Below are positions 16,764-24,614 of a DNA stretch of 64,000 nt, in pieces; the stretch's first letter is position 1, and the number at the start of each line of letters is the position of its first letter. The notes under the pieces were generated by a model. The model worked only from the letters and a program-made list of their open reading frames with translations. It was not told the DNA's origin and did no database searches. Both the position numbers and the translations under genes were made by a program. Source of the stretch: Streptomyces sp. WMMC500 (lineage in GTDB: Bacteria; Actinomycetota; Actinomycetes; Streptomycetales; Streptomycetaceae); contig NZ_CP114905.1 of the NCBI RefSeq assembly GCF_027497195.1, positions 868,001 through 932,000 of the forward strand. Direction: 5' to 3'.

Positions 16764-17270
16764 TCAGGAGGGGATCCAGTCCCGCTGGATGTGGGGGGTC
16801 TCGATGCTCAGCGCGCGCATGTGCTCGATCGGGTTGGTGTACTCCCGGCTGGAGACGATGTGGCCGTCGCTGAGCGTGAAGCCGTGGATGAAGTGGTTGC
16901 GGTAGCGGCCCTGGGGATAGCCGGGGAAGCGGATGGTGCCCTCGCCCTCGCACTCGACCCATATCACCGACGGGTCCTGCGTCTGGTAGAGGTGCACGTC
17001 GCTCCACTGCCAGTCCGGCAGCACCTGCATCGACAACTCGCCGTGCCGCTTCAGCTTCTCTCGTCCCCGGACGACGATGGGCCGCCCCATGTCGGTGTAG
17101 AACAGCGACGCGGAGCCGTCCTCGGTGTAGAGCGTGTAGCGGCGCAGCCGGGCCTCGGCCCCGGTCTGCATGAACTGCTCGACCGCCCTGCGGTTGCGGG
17201 CCCGTAGGTCGTGGTGATCGGTGAACACCGGAGCGGCGGCATGGGACGTTCCGGACAAGGGCGTCGTCAT
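16764..17270 (-). CDS. phzB: PhzB, phenazine ring-forming protein (second copy)
   Basis: 168 residues, homologous throughout to the first PhzB (shared YTEDG/FTEDG, GRDTL/GREKL, LPDWQW/FPDWAW, GYPQGRYRNHF) but clearly diverged and with a longer N-terminus. Both active residues are kept: H76 (KRHGELS) and E143 (SREYTNPIEHMRALSI). It is therefore also B-type, not a degraded PhzA. It could form a heterodimer with PhzB1 or act on a different imine substrate. A strong hairpin separates it from the PhzS-like gene upstream, so it may have its own promoter near the 17307-17332 repeat. Confidence 0.9.
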   Translation of the reverse strand: MTTPLSGTSHAAAPVFTDHHDLRARNRRAVEQFMQTGAEARLRRYTLYTEDGSASLFYTDMGRPIVVRGREKLKRHGELSMQVLPDWQWSDVHLYQTQDPSVIWVECEGEGTIRFPGYPQGRYRNHFIHGFTLSDGHIVSSREYTNPIEHMRALSIETPHIQRDWIPS

Positions 17271-17306
17271 CGGCGTCTCCTGACGCAGCGAACGGATGTG
17301 GTGGTG

Positions 17307-17332
17307 GTGCCTGTCGTGGGCGGAGCAGGCAC
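17307..17332. promoter_or_regulatory. Inverted repeat upstream of phzB2
   Basis: GTGCCTG (17307-17313) and CAGGCAC (17326-17332) are perfect 7-bp arms 12 bp apart, 37-62 bp before the phzB2 start. It could be a regulator site for an independent phzB2 promoter or part of a leader structure. Confidence 0.35.
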
Positions 17333-17430
17333 GCCGCCGCGGGGACGGTGCGGCCGTACGCACGGGGCATCGGCCGGCGCGGGTGCCGGTGTCCGGCGCG
17401 GCGGGTGCCCTGCCGCGCCGGAGAGCAGGC

Positions 17431-17460
17431 GGGGCCCGCCGGCGGCTGCCGGCGGGCCCC
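17431..17460. terminator. 13-bp perfect hairpin between the PhzS-like gene and phzB2
   Basis: GGGGCCCGCCGGC (17431-17443), a 4-nt loop and GCCGGCGGGCCCC (17448-17460) are perfectly complementary. Both flanking genes run on the minus strand, so this probably ends or attenuates the prenyltransferase-monooxygenase transcript. Confidence 0.7.
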
Positions 17461-17566
17461 TTCGGTCTCGACTCCGCGGCGTTCCCGTCGCCGGGACGCC
17501 GCCGGGCACGTGCGTGCCCGCGTGCCGAGTCCTTCTTCCGGCCGGGGCCGGTCGTGACCGCCGGTG

Positions 17567-18787
17567 CTACTGCCGGCCGGGCGGGGTGAGAGAGGGGCGG
17601 GAGTTGAGCTGCGCCACCTCGCTCTCCGCCTTCTTGCGGTACATCTCCATCATCTGGGTGACCTGTGCGCGGTCCCAGGTGTCGGGGCTCGTGGCCCGCT
17701 CCATGGCCCGGGCCGCCATGACCACGGCGTTGGCCTGCTCCACGCGGACGCGCTCGTACGCGGCGAGTCCCGCCGGCACGTCCCCGTCGGCCTGCGCCAG
17801 TTCGTAGGCGAGCACGCGCGCGTCGAGGACGGCCTGCGCCGCGCCGTTGCCCCCCGCCGGATACATGGGGTGGGCGGCGTCGCCGAGGAGCGTGACCCGG
17901 CCGCTGCCCCAGGCGGGCAGCGGGTCGCGGTCGACCATGGGGTACTCCAGGATGGTCCCGGAGTACTCCAGCAGGTGGCGCACGTCGAGCCAGCCCATCG
18001 ACCAGTCCTCGAAGTAGTGCAGCGCGTCCTTGAACGTGCCCTCGCGGTGGTCGTCGACGGGGCCGTCGTCGGGCAGCGGACCCGGCTCGGCCACCCGTAC
18101 CAGGCAGACCCAGTTGGTCCGGCCCTTGCCGATCGGGTACGCGACGAGCGTCACGTCTCCGTCGCTCGCCCCGACCCACGAGCGGCCGGTGAGGAACGGC
18201 GGGACGCCCTCGGTCACGCCGCGCCACATCCGCTGGCCGGACCAGGCCAGCGGCCCCTCGTCGGGGTGCAGCCGGGCGCGGACCGTGGAGTTCAGCCCGT
18301 CCGCGCCGATCAGCGCGGCGGCCTCCACGGTCTCGACGGCACCGCTCTCGCGGTTCGTCACGCGGACCTCGACCCGGTCGTCGTGCTGGGTGAAGTCCTC
18401 CAGCCGGACACCGGTGCGGACGGCGTCGGAGCCGAGCCGCCGGCGGACCTCCTCCAGGAGCATCAGGTGCAACTCGCCGCGGTGGATCGAGTACTGCGGC
18501 CACCTGGAGCCGGTCGCCTCGCCGCGCGGCTGGGAGAAGAGACGGTTGCCGGACTTGTCGCAGAAGGCGTACTCGGCGGTGGCCACGCCGAGTTCGGCGA
18601 GTTCGTCGCCGAGGCCCAGTTCGGTCAGCTCGCGGACGCCCTGGGTGAGGAGTTGGATGCCGACGCCGAGGGGGTCGATGCGGCGGGCGTGCTCGATGAC
18701 GAGCGCGTCCTTTCCGGCGGCGTGCAGGCTCAGCGCGGCGGTGAGGCCGCCGATGCCGCCGCCGGCGATGAGTATGGGAGCGGTCAT
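17567..18787 (-). CDS. PhzS-like FAD-dependent phenazine monooxygenase
   Basis: 406 residues, class A flavoprotein hydroxylase. FAD motifs: ILIAGGGIGGLTAALSLH (residues 5-22), the DG motif LIGADGLNSTVR, and GDAAHPMYPAGGNGAAQAVLD near 310. The segment PLGVGIQLLTQGVRELTELGL and the GDAAH..YP.G.NGA.QA string closely resemble PhzS, which hydroxylates and decarboxylates (5-methyl)phenazine-1-carboxylate at C1. A salicylate-type hydroxylase is the alternative. It lies 171 bp downstream of the prenyltransferase gene on the same strand, so both are likely tailoring enzymes of the phenazine. ATG 18787 places the GGGIGG motif at the usual distance. Confidence 0.88.
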   Translation of the reverse strand: MTAPILIAGGGIGGLTAALSLHAAGKDALVIEHARRIDPLGVGIQLLTQGVRELTELGLGDELAELGVATAEYAFCDKSGNRLFSQPRGEATGSRWPQYSIHRGELHLMLLEEVRRRLGSDAVRTGVRLEDFTQHDDRVEVRVTNRESGAVETVEAAALIGADGLNSTVRARLHPDEGPLAWSGQRMWRGVTEGVPPFLTGRSWVGASDGDVTLVAYPIGKGRTNWVCLVRVAEPGPLPDDGPVDDHREGTFKDALHYFEDWSMGWLDVRHLLEYSGTILEYPMVDRDPLPAWGSGRVTLLGDAAHPMYPAGGNGAAQAVLDARVLAYELAQADGDVPAGLAAYERVRVEQANAVVMAARAMERATSPDTWDRAQVTQMMEMYRKKAESEVAQLNSRPSLTPPGRQ

Positions 18788-18958
18788 CGCGGGCCGCCCT
18801 CCACCGCGCCGGCACACCGGGTGCGGGCGCTTGCGGACGGGACGGGTTCGTGGTTGCGGACGTGGGCAGGCGGCGGGGTCGGGTCGAGGGAGGGGGAGCG
18901 TTCTCGGGTCTCCGTCATGCGTGGCTCCTTGTGCTGCGTGCGGATCTTCCGAGCGGGC

Positions 18959-19858
18959 TCAGTCCGCGGGCCGGACCCGCTCGGACACCTGAGAGGACAA
19001 CTGGTAGTACCCGGCGAGCTTGAAGAACTCCTCGCCGGGCGCCACCGTGCCGGCGTAGACGTACCGGGGCTCGCCGCCGTGCACGGTCGGCATGTCGCGG
19101 GCGAACGTCGCGACGCGGGGATCGCTGCGGGACGGCAGCAGGTCCGGGTCCGAGGTCCGCGTGGAGAAGCAGATGCGCTCGATCCGGGTGGAGTCCCAGC
19201 GGAAGCTCGGGTACATGGCGAACGAGGTGCTGATGAACTCCAGCATCCGCTCGCTCGGCTCGGGCAGCCCCATGTCGCGGACGGTGGCGCGGACCGCGTC
19301 GGGGCGCGTGAACTCGGGGGTGAGCCCGCTGATGTAGAGGTTCCACGACCGGCTGCGGTGGTCGACGCCGATGGCGGAGACCTTGCCGTCGAGCCCGGCG
19401 GCGGCGAAGGACTCGGCGTGCTCGGCGAGGCCCGGGGGCATGGACGGCAGCTTCGCGAGCTCCCGCATGCTCTGCGGCTCGGGTATCGGGAAGAAGACGA
19501 CGGCCTTCCGGAAGCCGCCCACGATGCCGAAGTCCACACCGTAGCCGTCGATGGGGAAGCGGTCGGCGATCTCGGGGAGCAGCCCGCCGATCGGGTGGTC
19601 GGTCTTGTCCAGCAGGCCGCCGGCCACGGCGGCGGCGTAGGGGTCGCCGGCCTCGGCGGGCAGGATGAAGTCGAAGGCCAGCTCGCCCCGGTACCGCTCG
19701 CCGCTGCCCATGCTGAAGATGATGTGGGCGTCGTCGAGCCACTGGCCGAAGGTGTCCAAAGCCGGCCAGACCTTCTCCCGGGTGCACGGCGCTTCCACTA
19801 GCCGGGCGGATTCCTCAACCGCTGAATAAATGGTTTCCAGCTTGGTGGCTTCGGGCAT
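18959..19858 (-). CDS. ABBA-fold aromatic prenyltransferase, probable phenazine prenyltransferase
   Basis: 299 residues, the usual size of soluble NphB/CloQ-type PT-barrel enzymes. Typical segments: WLDDAHIIFSMGSG near 45, FDFILPAE, HPIGGLLPEIADRFPIDGYGVDFGIVGGFRKAVVFFP, and WNLYISGLTPEFTRP. There is no DDxxD motif and no membrane segment, as expected. The closest functional precedent is PpzP/EpzP, which attaches a dimethylallyl group to C9 of dihydrophenazine-1-carboxylate in the endophenazine pathways. Phenazine is the likely acceptor because of the cluster; DMAPP must come from genes outside the window. ATG 19858 follows GGAGGGAAGA. Confidence 0.88.
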   Translation of the reverse strand: MPEATKLETIYSAVEESARLVEAPCTREKVWPALDTFGQWLDDAHIIFSMGSGERYRGELAFDFILPAEAGDPYAAAVAGGLLDKTDHPIGGLLPEIADRFPIDGYGVDFGIVGGFRKAVVFFPIPEPQSMRELAKLPSMPPGLAEHAESFAAAGLDGKVSAIGVDHRSRSWNLYISGLTPEFTRPDAVRATVRDMGLPEPSERMLEFISTSFAMYPSFRWDSTRIERICFSTRTSDPDLLPSRSDPRVATFARDMPTVHGGEPRYVYAGTVAPGEEFFKLAGYYQLSSQVSERVRPAD

Positions 19859-19997
19859 TCTTCCCTCCACGGGGGCAGAGTCGGTGTCCGTCAAAAGGGT
19901 AAATTCCCTCACCCCTGGCCCTCTTCGGTTCGAATCGACCAGCCGTGACGTGAGCGGCGCCGAGGAGTCGTATCGGACGGCCCGAAGCAAGCATGGG

Positions 19998-20013
19998 GAG
20001 GGTTTAGACCCTC
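19998..20013. promoter_or_regulatory. Inverted repeat upstream of the prenyltransferase gene
   Basis: GAGGGT-TTAG-ACCCTC, perfect 6-bp arms with a 4-bp centre, 140-155 bp upstream of the prenyltransferase start. Candidate regulator site for the tailoring block. Confidence 0.35.
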
Positions 20014-20222
20014 ACGATCAGCTTGGGGAACACGTCCGGATCCTCCCACTTCCCATTTGAGACTGACTTTACGTGGACTTGGTGATCGCTTGGCATATGC
20101 GCCGCCACCTTGGAAAAGACAGCCGGGCGAGCGGCGGCGGGCGGGCCGGTGACGATTCGCCGATTCCCGGGAGTATGGCGCATTCACGACGTTGGGACCG
20201 GCGCTCCGGCGACGATACGGAA

Positions 20223-20254
20223 CGGCCGCCACCGGGAGGACCCGGTGGCGGCCG
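20223..20254 (-). terminator. 14-bp perfect hairpin after the DUF574 methyltransferase gene
   Basis: CGGCCGCCACCGGG (20223-20236) and CCCGGTGGCGGCCG (20241-20254) pair perfectly around a 4-nt loop, 31 bp past the stop of the minus-strand gene. Confidence 0.75.
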
Positions 20255-20285
20255 GCACCGCCCGCGCCGTGCGGCGCGGTTCGCC

Positions 20286-21101
20286 TCAGTGCTTGCGGAG
20301 CACCGCCCCGTACGCGTCGCACGCGTTCTGCGTCTCGCCCGCCGGGCGCCACCGGCTGACCGGGACGAGACCCGGGTCGACGGGTGTCCAGCCGTCGAGG
20401 ATCCGCTCCAGGTCGGCGCGGCTCCGGTCGACCAGCGGGTCGCTGGCGCGGCGGAACATCTCGATGACGTCCGGCACCCGGGGGTCGATGTCGGACGAGA
20501 TGTGGTTGATCGCCAGGTAACTGCCCGGCACCACCGCCTCGTGGACCCGGTGCACGATGGCCGCCGGGTCCTCCTCGTCGGTGAGGAAGTGCAGGATGCC
20601 CGACATCAGTACGCCCACGGGCATCGAGAAGTCCAGGGTGGCCCTGACGACCTCGTTGAACAGGATGGTGTCGGGGTCGCGCACGTCGCCTTCGAGGGCG
20701 ACGGTGTACTCGCCGTCGGCCTGGAGAGCCGACATGTGCGCCACGGCGACCGGGTTCTTGTCGACGTACACCACCCGGGTCTCGGGGGCGATGCGGTGGG
20801 CGACCTCGTGGACGTTGTCGTAGATGTCCGTGGGCATGCCGCCGCCGATGTCGAGGATCTGCCGGACGCCGGCCTCGCCGACCCAGTACGCGACGGCGCG
20901 GTCGACGAAGAGCCGCTGCTCCCGCGTGAGCACCTTGAGGTCGGGCATGATCTGCTCGGCCTCCGCCAGGAGATCGCGGTCGGCGTACACGTTGTCACGG
21001 CCGCCCAGCGCGTAGTCCCAGAAGCGCGACGGGTGGGGCTTGCGCGCGTCCGGCAGCGGCATTCTCCCCTCGCGCCCGGCCGAGTTCCCGTCCACCGTCA
21101 T
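20286..21101 (-). CDS. SAM-dependent methyltransferase, DUF574 (PF04672) family
   Basis: 271 residues. The family N-terminus HPSRFWDYALGGRDNVYADRD is followed by the Rossmann SAM motif ILDIGGGMPT, VVYVDKNPVAVAH with the acidic ribose-binding Asp, and GDVRDPD. DUF574 proteins are abundant in Streptomyces and their substrates are mostly unknown. ATG 21101 has GGAGG at ideal spacing; an in-frame GTG at 21134 overlaps the stop of the upstream binding-protein gene, so coupling to that gene is possible. A second member lies at 41195-42007. I have no evidence that it acts on phenazines. Confidence 0.88.
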   Translation of the reverse strand: MTVDGNSAGREGRMPLPDARKPHPSRFWDYALGGRDNVYADRDLLAEAEQIMPDLKVLTREQRLFVDRAVAYWVGEAGVRQILDIGGGMPTDIYDNVHEVAHRIAPETRVVYVDKNPVAVAHMSALQADGEYTVALEGDVRDPDTILFNEVVRATLDFSMPVGVLMSGILHFLTDEEDPAAIVHRVHEAVVPGSYLAINHISSDIDPRVPDVIEMFRRASDPLVDRSRADLERILDGWTPVDPGLVPVSRWRPAGETQNACDAYGAVLRKH

Positions 21102-21130
21102 GTCTGCCTCCGTACCCCCGGCCACCGGCG

Positions 21131-22324
21131 TCACTCACCGCCGAGCGTGATCGACGTGTCGATGAACTCGTTGGTCACCAGGTCCTCGGGCGTCAGCCCG
21201 TCCTTGATCGGCTTCTTCTGCGACGCGAAGACCGGCCCGGCGACGTCGATCAGCTCCTGCACCCGCCCGGTGTCGAACTCGCCCACCGGCTTGCCGGGCT
21301 CCGCGACGAGGTCGAGCGCCCGCATCTGCTCCACCGAGTACTTCCCCACGCCCGGGGAGAACGGCTGGTCGGCCTTGAACGCGTCGCGCAACTCGATGAC
21401 CTTGTCGATCACCGGGTCCGGGTTCTCCATCAGGTCGACCGCGCCCTGCTGGATGACGGGCACGAGCTTCTTCAGGCACGGCGCCAGCTCGGCCTTGTCC
21501 GCCGGGCGGATCATCGGCGAGGGACCGGGGTTCGGGTAGTACTCGTAGGCGAGCTGCGACGCGACGGGCTTGCCCCAGTCGGGCAGTTCCTTCTCGTAGA
21601 TGTACGGGTCCTCGGTGGCGTACCCGGAGGTGGCGATGTCGCCGCCTGCGGCGACGAAGCGTGCCGGGGAGCCGTCGCCGGAGCTGTCGACCTGGTCCTT
21701 CTTCAGGATGCCCTTGCTGGTCAGGTAGTCCATGTAGGGGGTGGGGACGTAGACGACGGTGGTGTCGGTCTTACCGATGTCCTCGATCGTCTTGACGTCC
21801 GGGTGCTTCTCCGGGTCCCACATGATGACCTGGGGGTTCTTCGCGAGCAGCGACATCACCGCGAGCGTAGGCTGCTTGCCGGAGTTCTGGATCGCCTCGT
21901 CGAAGCCCTGGGGGATGCCCAGGTGGATGCTGTCGTCCGTGTACATCTGCGAGGACGTCGGGTTGAAGCCGATCGCCGGGCCGCCGGAGCGCAGCTCCAG
22001 CTTCACGCCGGTGTCCTTGCCGCCGGAGGCGACGAGCGGGGCGGTGACCTTCTTGGCACCGGCGTCGACGTCCATCTCGTCGCCGAGGAGCTGGTACATG
22101 GCGCCGGCCGAGGTGATGTCCGGCCACCACGCCGTCTGGACCACGATCGTCTCCGGGCACTCCTTGCTCAGGTCCGTGGCGCCGCCGGCCTCGGCGGCCG
22201 GGGAGGCGCTGTTGTTGCCGTCGCCGTCACCGTCGTCGCTGTCGCCGCAGGCGGCCAGCACGGACAGCATCGCTACGGCGGCGGCGAGGGGGACCGCCCT
22301 TCTACGCACGTGGTGCAGAGACAT
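21131..22324 (-). CDS. ABC transporter substrate-binding lipoprotein (NMT1/SsuA-like)
   Basis: 397 residues. Residues 1-26 are a lipoprotein signal ending in the lipobox LAAC, followed by an Asp/Gly/Asn-rich linker. The mature part resembles periplasmic binding proteins of the NMT1/THI5/SsuA group: VVQTAWWPDITSAGAMYQLLG, then VVYVPTPYMDYLTSKGIL and GGDIATSGYATEDPYIYE. The ligand may be a small sulfonated, pyrimidine-like or quaternary amine compound. No permease or ATPase gene is adjacent, so it either borrows a transporter or acts as a sensor. The downstream DUF574 methyltransferase lies 29 bp away on the same strand. Confidence 0.8.
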   Translation of the reverse strand: MSLHHVRRRAVPLAAAVAMLSVLAACGDSDDGDGDGNNSASPAAEAGGATDLSKECPETIVVQTAWWPDITSAGAMYQLLGDEMDVDAGAKKVTAPLVASGGKDTGVKLELRSGGPAIGFNPTSSQMYTDDSIHLGIPQGFDEAIQNSGKQPTLAVMSLLAKNPQVIMWDPEKHPDVKTIEDIGKTDTTVVYVPTPYMDYLTSKGILKKDQVDSSGDGSPARFVAAGGDIATSGYATEDPYIYEKELPDWGKPVASQLAYEYYPNPGPSPMIRPADKAELAPCLKKLVPVIQQGAVDLMENPDPVIDKVIELRDAFKADQPFSPGVGKYSVEQMRALDLVAEPGKPVGEFDTGRVQELIDVAGPVFASQKKPIKDGLTPEDLVTNEFIDTSITLGGE

Positions 22325-22515
22325 GTGAGATCCAGTGACGATCGGGCGGCCGGGGGCCGGTCGGGCTGACGGGGATGCCGGACTGACTGATGCCTGATCA
22401 TAGACATGCCTGCCGCGCGTGTGTTCGGCGCGGGCGCCGGTCGAGTTCCTTTTGCAACATGGGCGTTGGCCCTACGGAACACCCGGTTCCGCACGGGCCG
22501 GCGGGGGCGGGCCGG

Positions 22516-22968
22516 TCAGCCCCGCCAGTCGCCGACGCCGTCCCACGCGGCCTCCAGCTCGCGGGCGTGCGCCTGGCCCAGTTCGGCCCGCACCGCGGCG
22601 TGCGCGGAGAGCATCCTCTGCTTGCCGCCCGCCTCGTGGAGTTCGGCGCCGATCTCCCGGGTGCGCCCGTCCTTGCCCGCGTGCACGGACAGAAAGCCCC
22701 GCCCGCGGCCGATCTCGCACAACTCGTCCACCAGCACCCGGGTCCGGTACGCGGGGTCGTTCTCCCTGCGGCGGCGCTCCCAGGGCGGGGTGTCGACTCC
22801 CCCGCCCGGGCGGAGGCCCGACTCCACCCGGCGCCGGACGGACGCGGGCAGGGTCCGCTTCCACGCCTCCTCCGACCGGCGATCGCGCCGGTCGAGGGCG
22901 AAGGCGGCGAGGTTCAGGGCGGCGGTGATCCCGCCGATGACGACCACGACGATCAGCCACGTCGGCAT
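22516..22968 (-). CDS. Membrane-anchored protein of unknown function
   Basis: 150 residues. Residues about 4-24 form one transmembrane helix (WLIVVVVIGGITAALNLAAF), followed by a highly charged Arg/Glu-rich cytoplasmic domain (RRDRRSEEAWKR, later AELHEAGGKQRMLSAHAAVRAELGQAHARELEAAW, probably helical). I recognise no family. It is monocistronic in appearance and its codon use fits the genome. Function unknown; a small scaffold or signalling protein is possible. Confidence 0.65.
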   Translation of the reverse strand: MPTWLIVVVVIGGITAALNLAAFALDRRDRRSEEAWKRTLPASVRRRVESGLRPGGGVDTPPWERRRRENDPAYRTRVLVDELCEIGRGRGFLSVHAGKDGRTREIGAELHEAGGKQRMLSAHAAVRAELGQAHARELEAAWDGVGDWRG

Positions 22969-23099
22969 GCCGTTCCCTCCCCGTCCGCGCCGGCCCGGAC
23001 CGGCGCGCTCCTTCGGGTGCCCCTACCCCGGGGCGGACGACCCTACCGGCGCCGCCGGCCGCCGGCGCGGCGGGCCCGCGTCCGGTCCGGGAACGCGGG

Positions 23100-23154
23100 C
23101 GGCCCGGGCCGGGCGGCGCACCGCGAGAGCGCGCCGACGCACGGGCCCGGGCCG
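23100..23154 (-). terminator. Possible terminator of the LPMO gene
   Basis: CGGCCCGGGCC (23100-23110) and GGCCCGGGCCG (23144-23154) are perfect 11-bp arms 33 nt apart, just past the LPMO stop. The wide loop makes the call weak. Confidence 0.35.
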
Positions 23155-23164
23155 GACCACGCCG

Positions 23165-23842
23165 CTAGAACGTCACGTCGCTGCAGAAGAAGTAGATCTG
23201 GTCCGCGTGCGACGCCTTCCAGATGGTGAAGACGATGTGGTGGCCGCTGCGGCCGGGTGCGCTGGCGTCCGCGGTGTAGTGGTTGGCGGGACCGTACGGG
23301 CCGGCGGTGGCCACGCGCTCCAGGTCGCCCCAGTCCAGTGCGTCGGTCTGCGCGTCGTAGCCCTGCCGGGTCACGTAGACGTAGAGATAGTCCGCGCCGT
23401 GGTACGCCTGGTCGAGGACGTCGACGGTGAAGTTCGTGCCGATCGCGGAGGTCTTCCACGGGCCGGGGGTGTCCATGGAGTCGTAGCGGCCGTCCTGGGT
23501 CCGGCCGGCGCTGCAGAGCTGGTTGTCGGGGATGTGGGTCGGGAAGTCACCGCCGGTGCCCTCGCGGTAGAGGCCGTTCCAGTTCCACATGCCGTTGGTG
23601 TCGTGCTGCCACGCCTGCCAGCACATGGGGTCCTGCTGCTGCATGTCCGGGTTCTGGAAGTCGTCTCCCCAGCGCTGCCAGCAGCCGTAGTTGCGGGAGA
23701 CGGGGTCGGCGGCGGAGCCGTGGGCCCCGGCCGTACCGCCGGTCCAGGGCGTCAGCAGGAGCGCGGCGGCGGCAAGGACGGTCAGGAGGGCGCGGACGGG
23801 CAGACTCCGCGCGTCGGTGCGATCGTTCGGTAGCGATGACAC
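23165..23842 (-). CDS. AA10 lytic polysaccharide monooxygenase (chitin/cellulose-active), secreted
   Basis: 225 residues. A signal peptide of about 40 residues ends TAGA, so the mature protein starts with His41 (HGSAADPVSRN), the first copper ligand of the histidine brace. The second is in SGHHIVFTIWKASHADQ, and the C-terminal YFFCSDVTF gives the axial Phe. The domain is catalytic only, with no carbohydrate-binding module. AA10 enzymes cleave chitin or cellulose oxidatively. A perfect CebR-type operator lies 38 bp upstream (23881-23900), pointing to induction by cello-oligosaccharides and hence a cellulose link. Confidence 0.93.
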   Translation of the reverse strand: MSSLPNDRTDARSLPVRALLTVLAAAALLLTPWTGGTAGAHGSAADPVSRNYGCWQRWGDDFQNPDMQQQDPMCWQAWQHDTNGMWNWNGLYREGTGGDFPTHIPDNQLCSAGRTQDGRYDSMDTPGPWKTSAIGTNFTVDVLDQAYHGADYLYVYVTRQGYDAQTDALDWGDLERVATAGPYGPANHYTADASAPGRSGHHIVFTIWKASHADQIYFFCSDVTF

Positions 23843-23880
23843 TGCGACTCCTCCTCCGGGAGGGGGTGGGGGGACACGGT

Positions 23881-23900
23881 GATTGGGAGCGCTCCCAATC
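23881..23900. promoter_or_regulatory. CebR-type operator upstream of the LPMO gene
   Basis: GATTGGGAGCGCTCCCAATC is a perfect 20-bp palindrome that contains the 14-bp CebR consensus TGGGAGCGCTCCCA (23884-23897). CebR is the LacI-family cellulose-utilisation repressor of Streptomyces, released by cellobiose or cellotriose. The site is 38-58 bp before the start codon, a repressing position. Confidence 0.85.
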
Positions 23901-24011
23901 TTCCGACCCCTCCCCCGGCGGCGCCCGTACGAAACCTGCGCGGCGATGAGTTCCGGTGCCCCGCCCCGTCCTTATCCCGTACCCGATCGACGGCCTTCCG
24001 AGGAGCGCACC

Positions 24012-24590
24012 ATGACCGCCACGTACACCTTCGACGTCTTCAGCAGCCTCGACGGCTTCGGCGCTGCCGGCGGCGACTGGACCGGCTACTGGGGCAAGCA
24101 GGGCCCCGAGCTGCTCGAGCACCGCCTCGGCCTGTACAGCGAGGAGCAGCGGATGGTCTTCGGCGCCCAGACCCACCGGCTGTTCGCCCGGATGATCGCT
24201 GAGAGCTCCGAGGGCGACGACGTACGCGACCCGTGGGTCACCCGGATGACGCAACTGCCGGCGACCGTCGTGTCGACCACGCTGACGGAGCCCCTCGACT
24301 GGCCGGACGCGACCGTCGCCGACGGCGACGCCGTCGACGTGGTCGCGCGGCTGAAGGAGGAGTCCGACGTGCCGCTGCGCTCGCACGGCAGCCTGTCGAT
24401 GAACCGGGCGCTGATGGCGGCCGGCCTCGTCGACCGGGTGCACGTGACGCTCTTTCCCGTGATCACCGGTCGGTCCGGGCTCGCCCCGATCTTCCACGGC
24501 GCGGAGGACTTCGACCTCGATCTGGTCGAGACCCGGACCCTCGACGGCCGCATCCAGGAGCTGGTCTACCGGCCCACCCTGCACGCCTGA
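24012..24590 (+). CDS. RibD C-terminal-like/dihydrofolate reductase-fold protein
   Basis: 192 residues. The DHFR-like fold of the RibD_C group is recognised by YTFDVFSSLDGFGA at the start, MVFGAQTHRLFARM, LRSHGSLSMNRALMAAGLVDRVHVTLFPVITG and IFHGAEDFDLDLVETRTLDG. These stand-alone domains are presumed NADPH-dependent reductases with unknown substrates. ATG 24012 follows AGGAG. The intergenic region to the LPMO gene also holds the CebR box, so this divergent gene could be influenced by it. A second family member lies at 62886-63518. Confidence 0.85.
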   Translation: MTATYTFDVFSSLDGFGAAGGDWTGYWGKQGPELLEHRLGLYSEEQRMVFGAQTHRLFARMIAESSEGDDVRDPWVTRMTQLPATVVSTTLTEPLDWPDATVADGDAVDVVARLKEESDVPLRSHGSLSMNRALMAAGLVDRVHVTLFPVITGRSGLAPIFHGAEDFDLDLVETRTLDGRIQELVYRPTLHA

Positions 24591-24614
24591 GCCGGCGCCG
24601 CGCCACGGCGGCGG

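Larger units (their letters stand above)
19859..20285. other. 427-bp intergenic region upstream of the prenyltransferase gene
   Basis: It should carry the promoter of the second phz block. I see a 16-bp inverted repeat (19998-20013) but no clean -35/-10 pair on the minus strand. A terminator of the upstream methyltransferase gene lies at 20223-20254. No coding frame is convincing. Confidence 0.5.
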
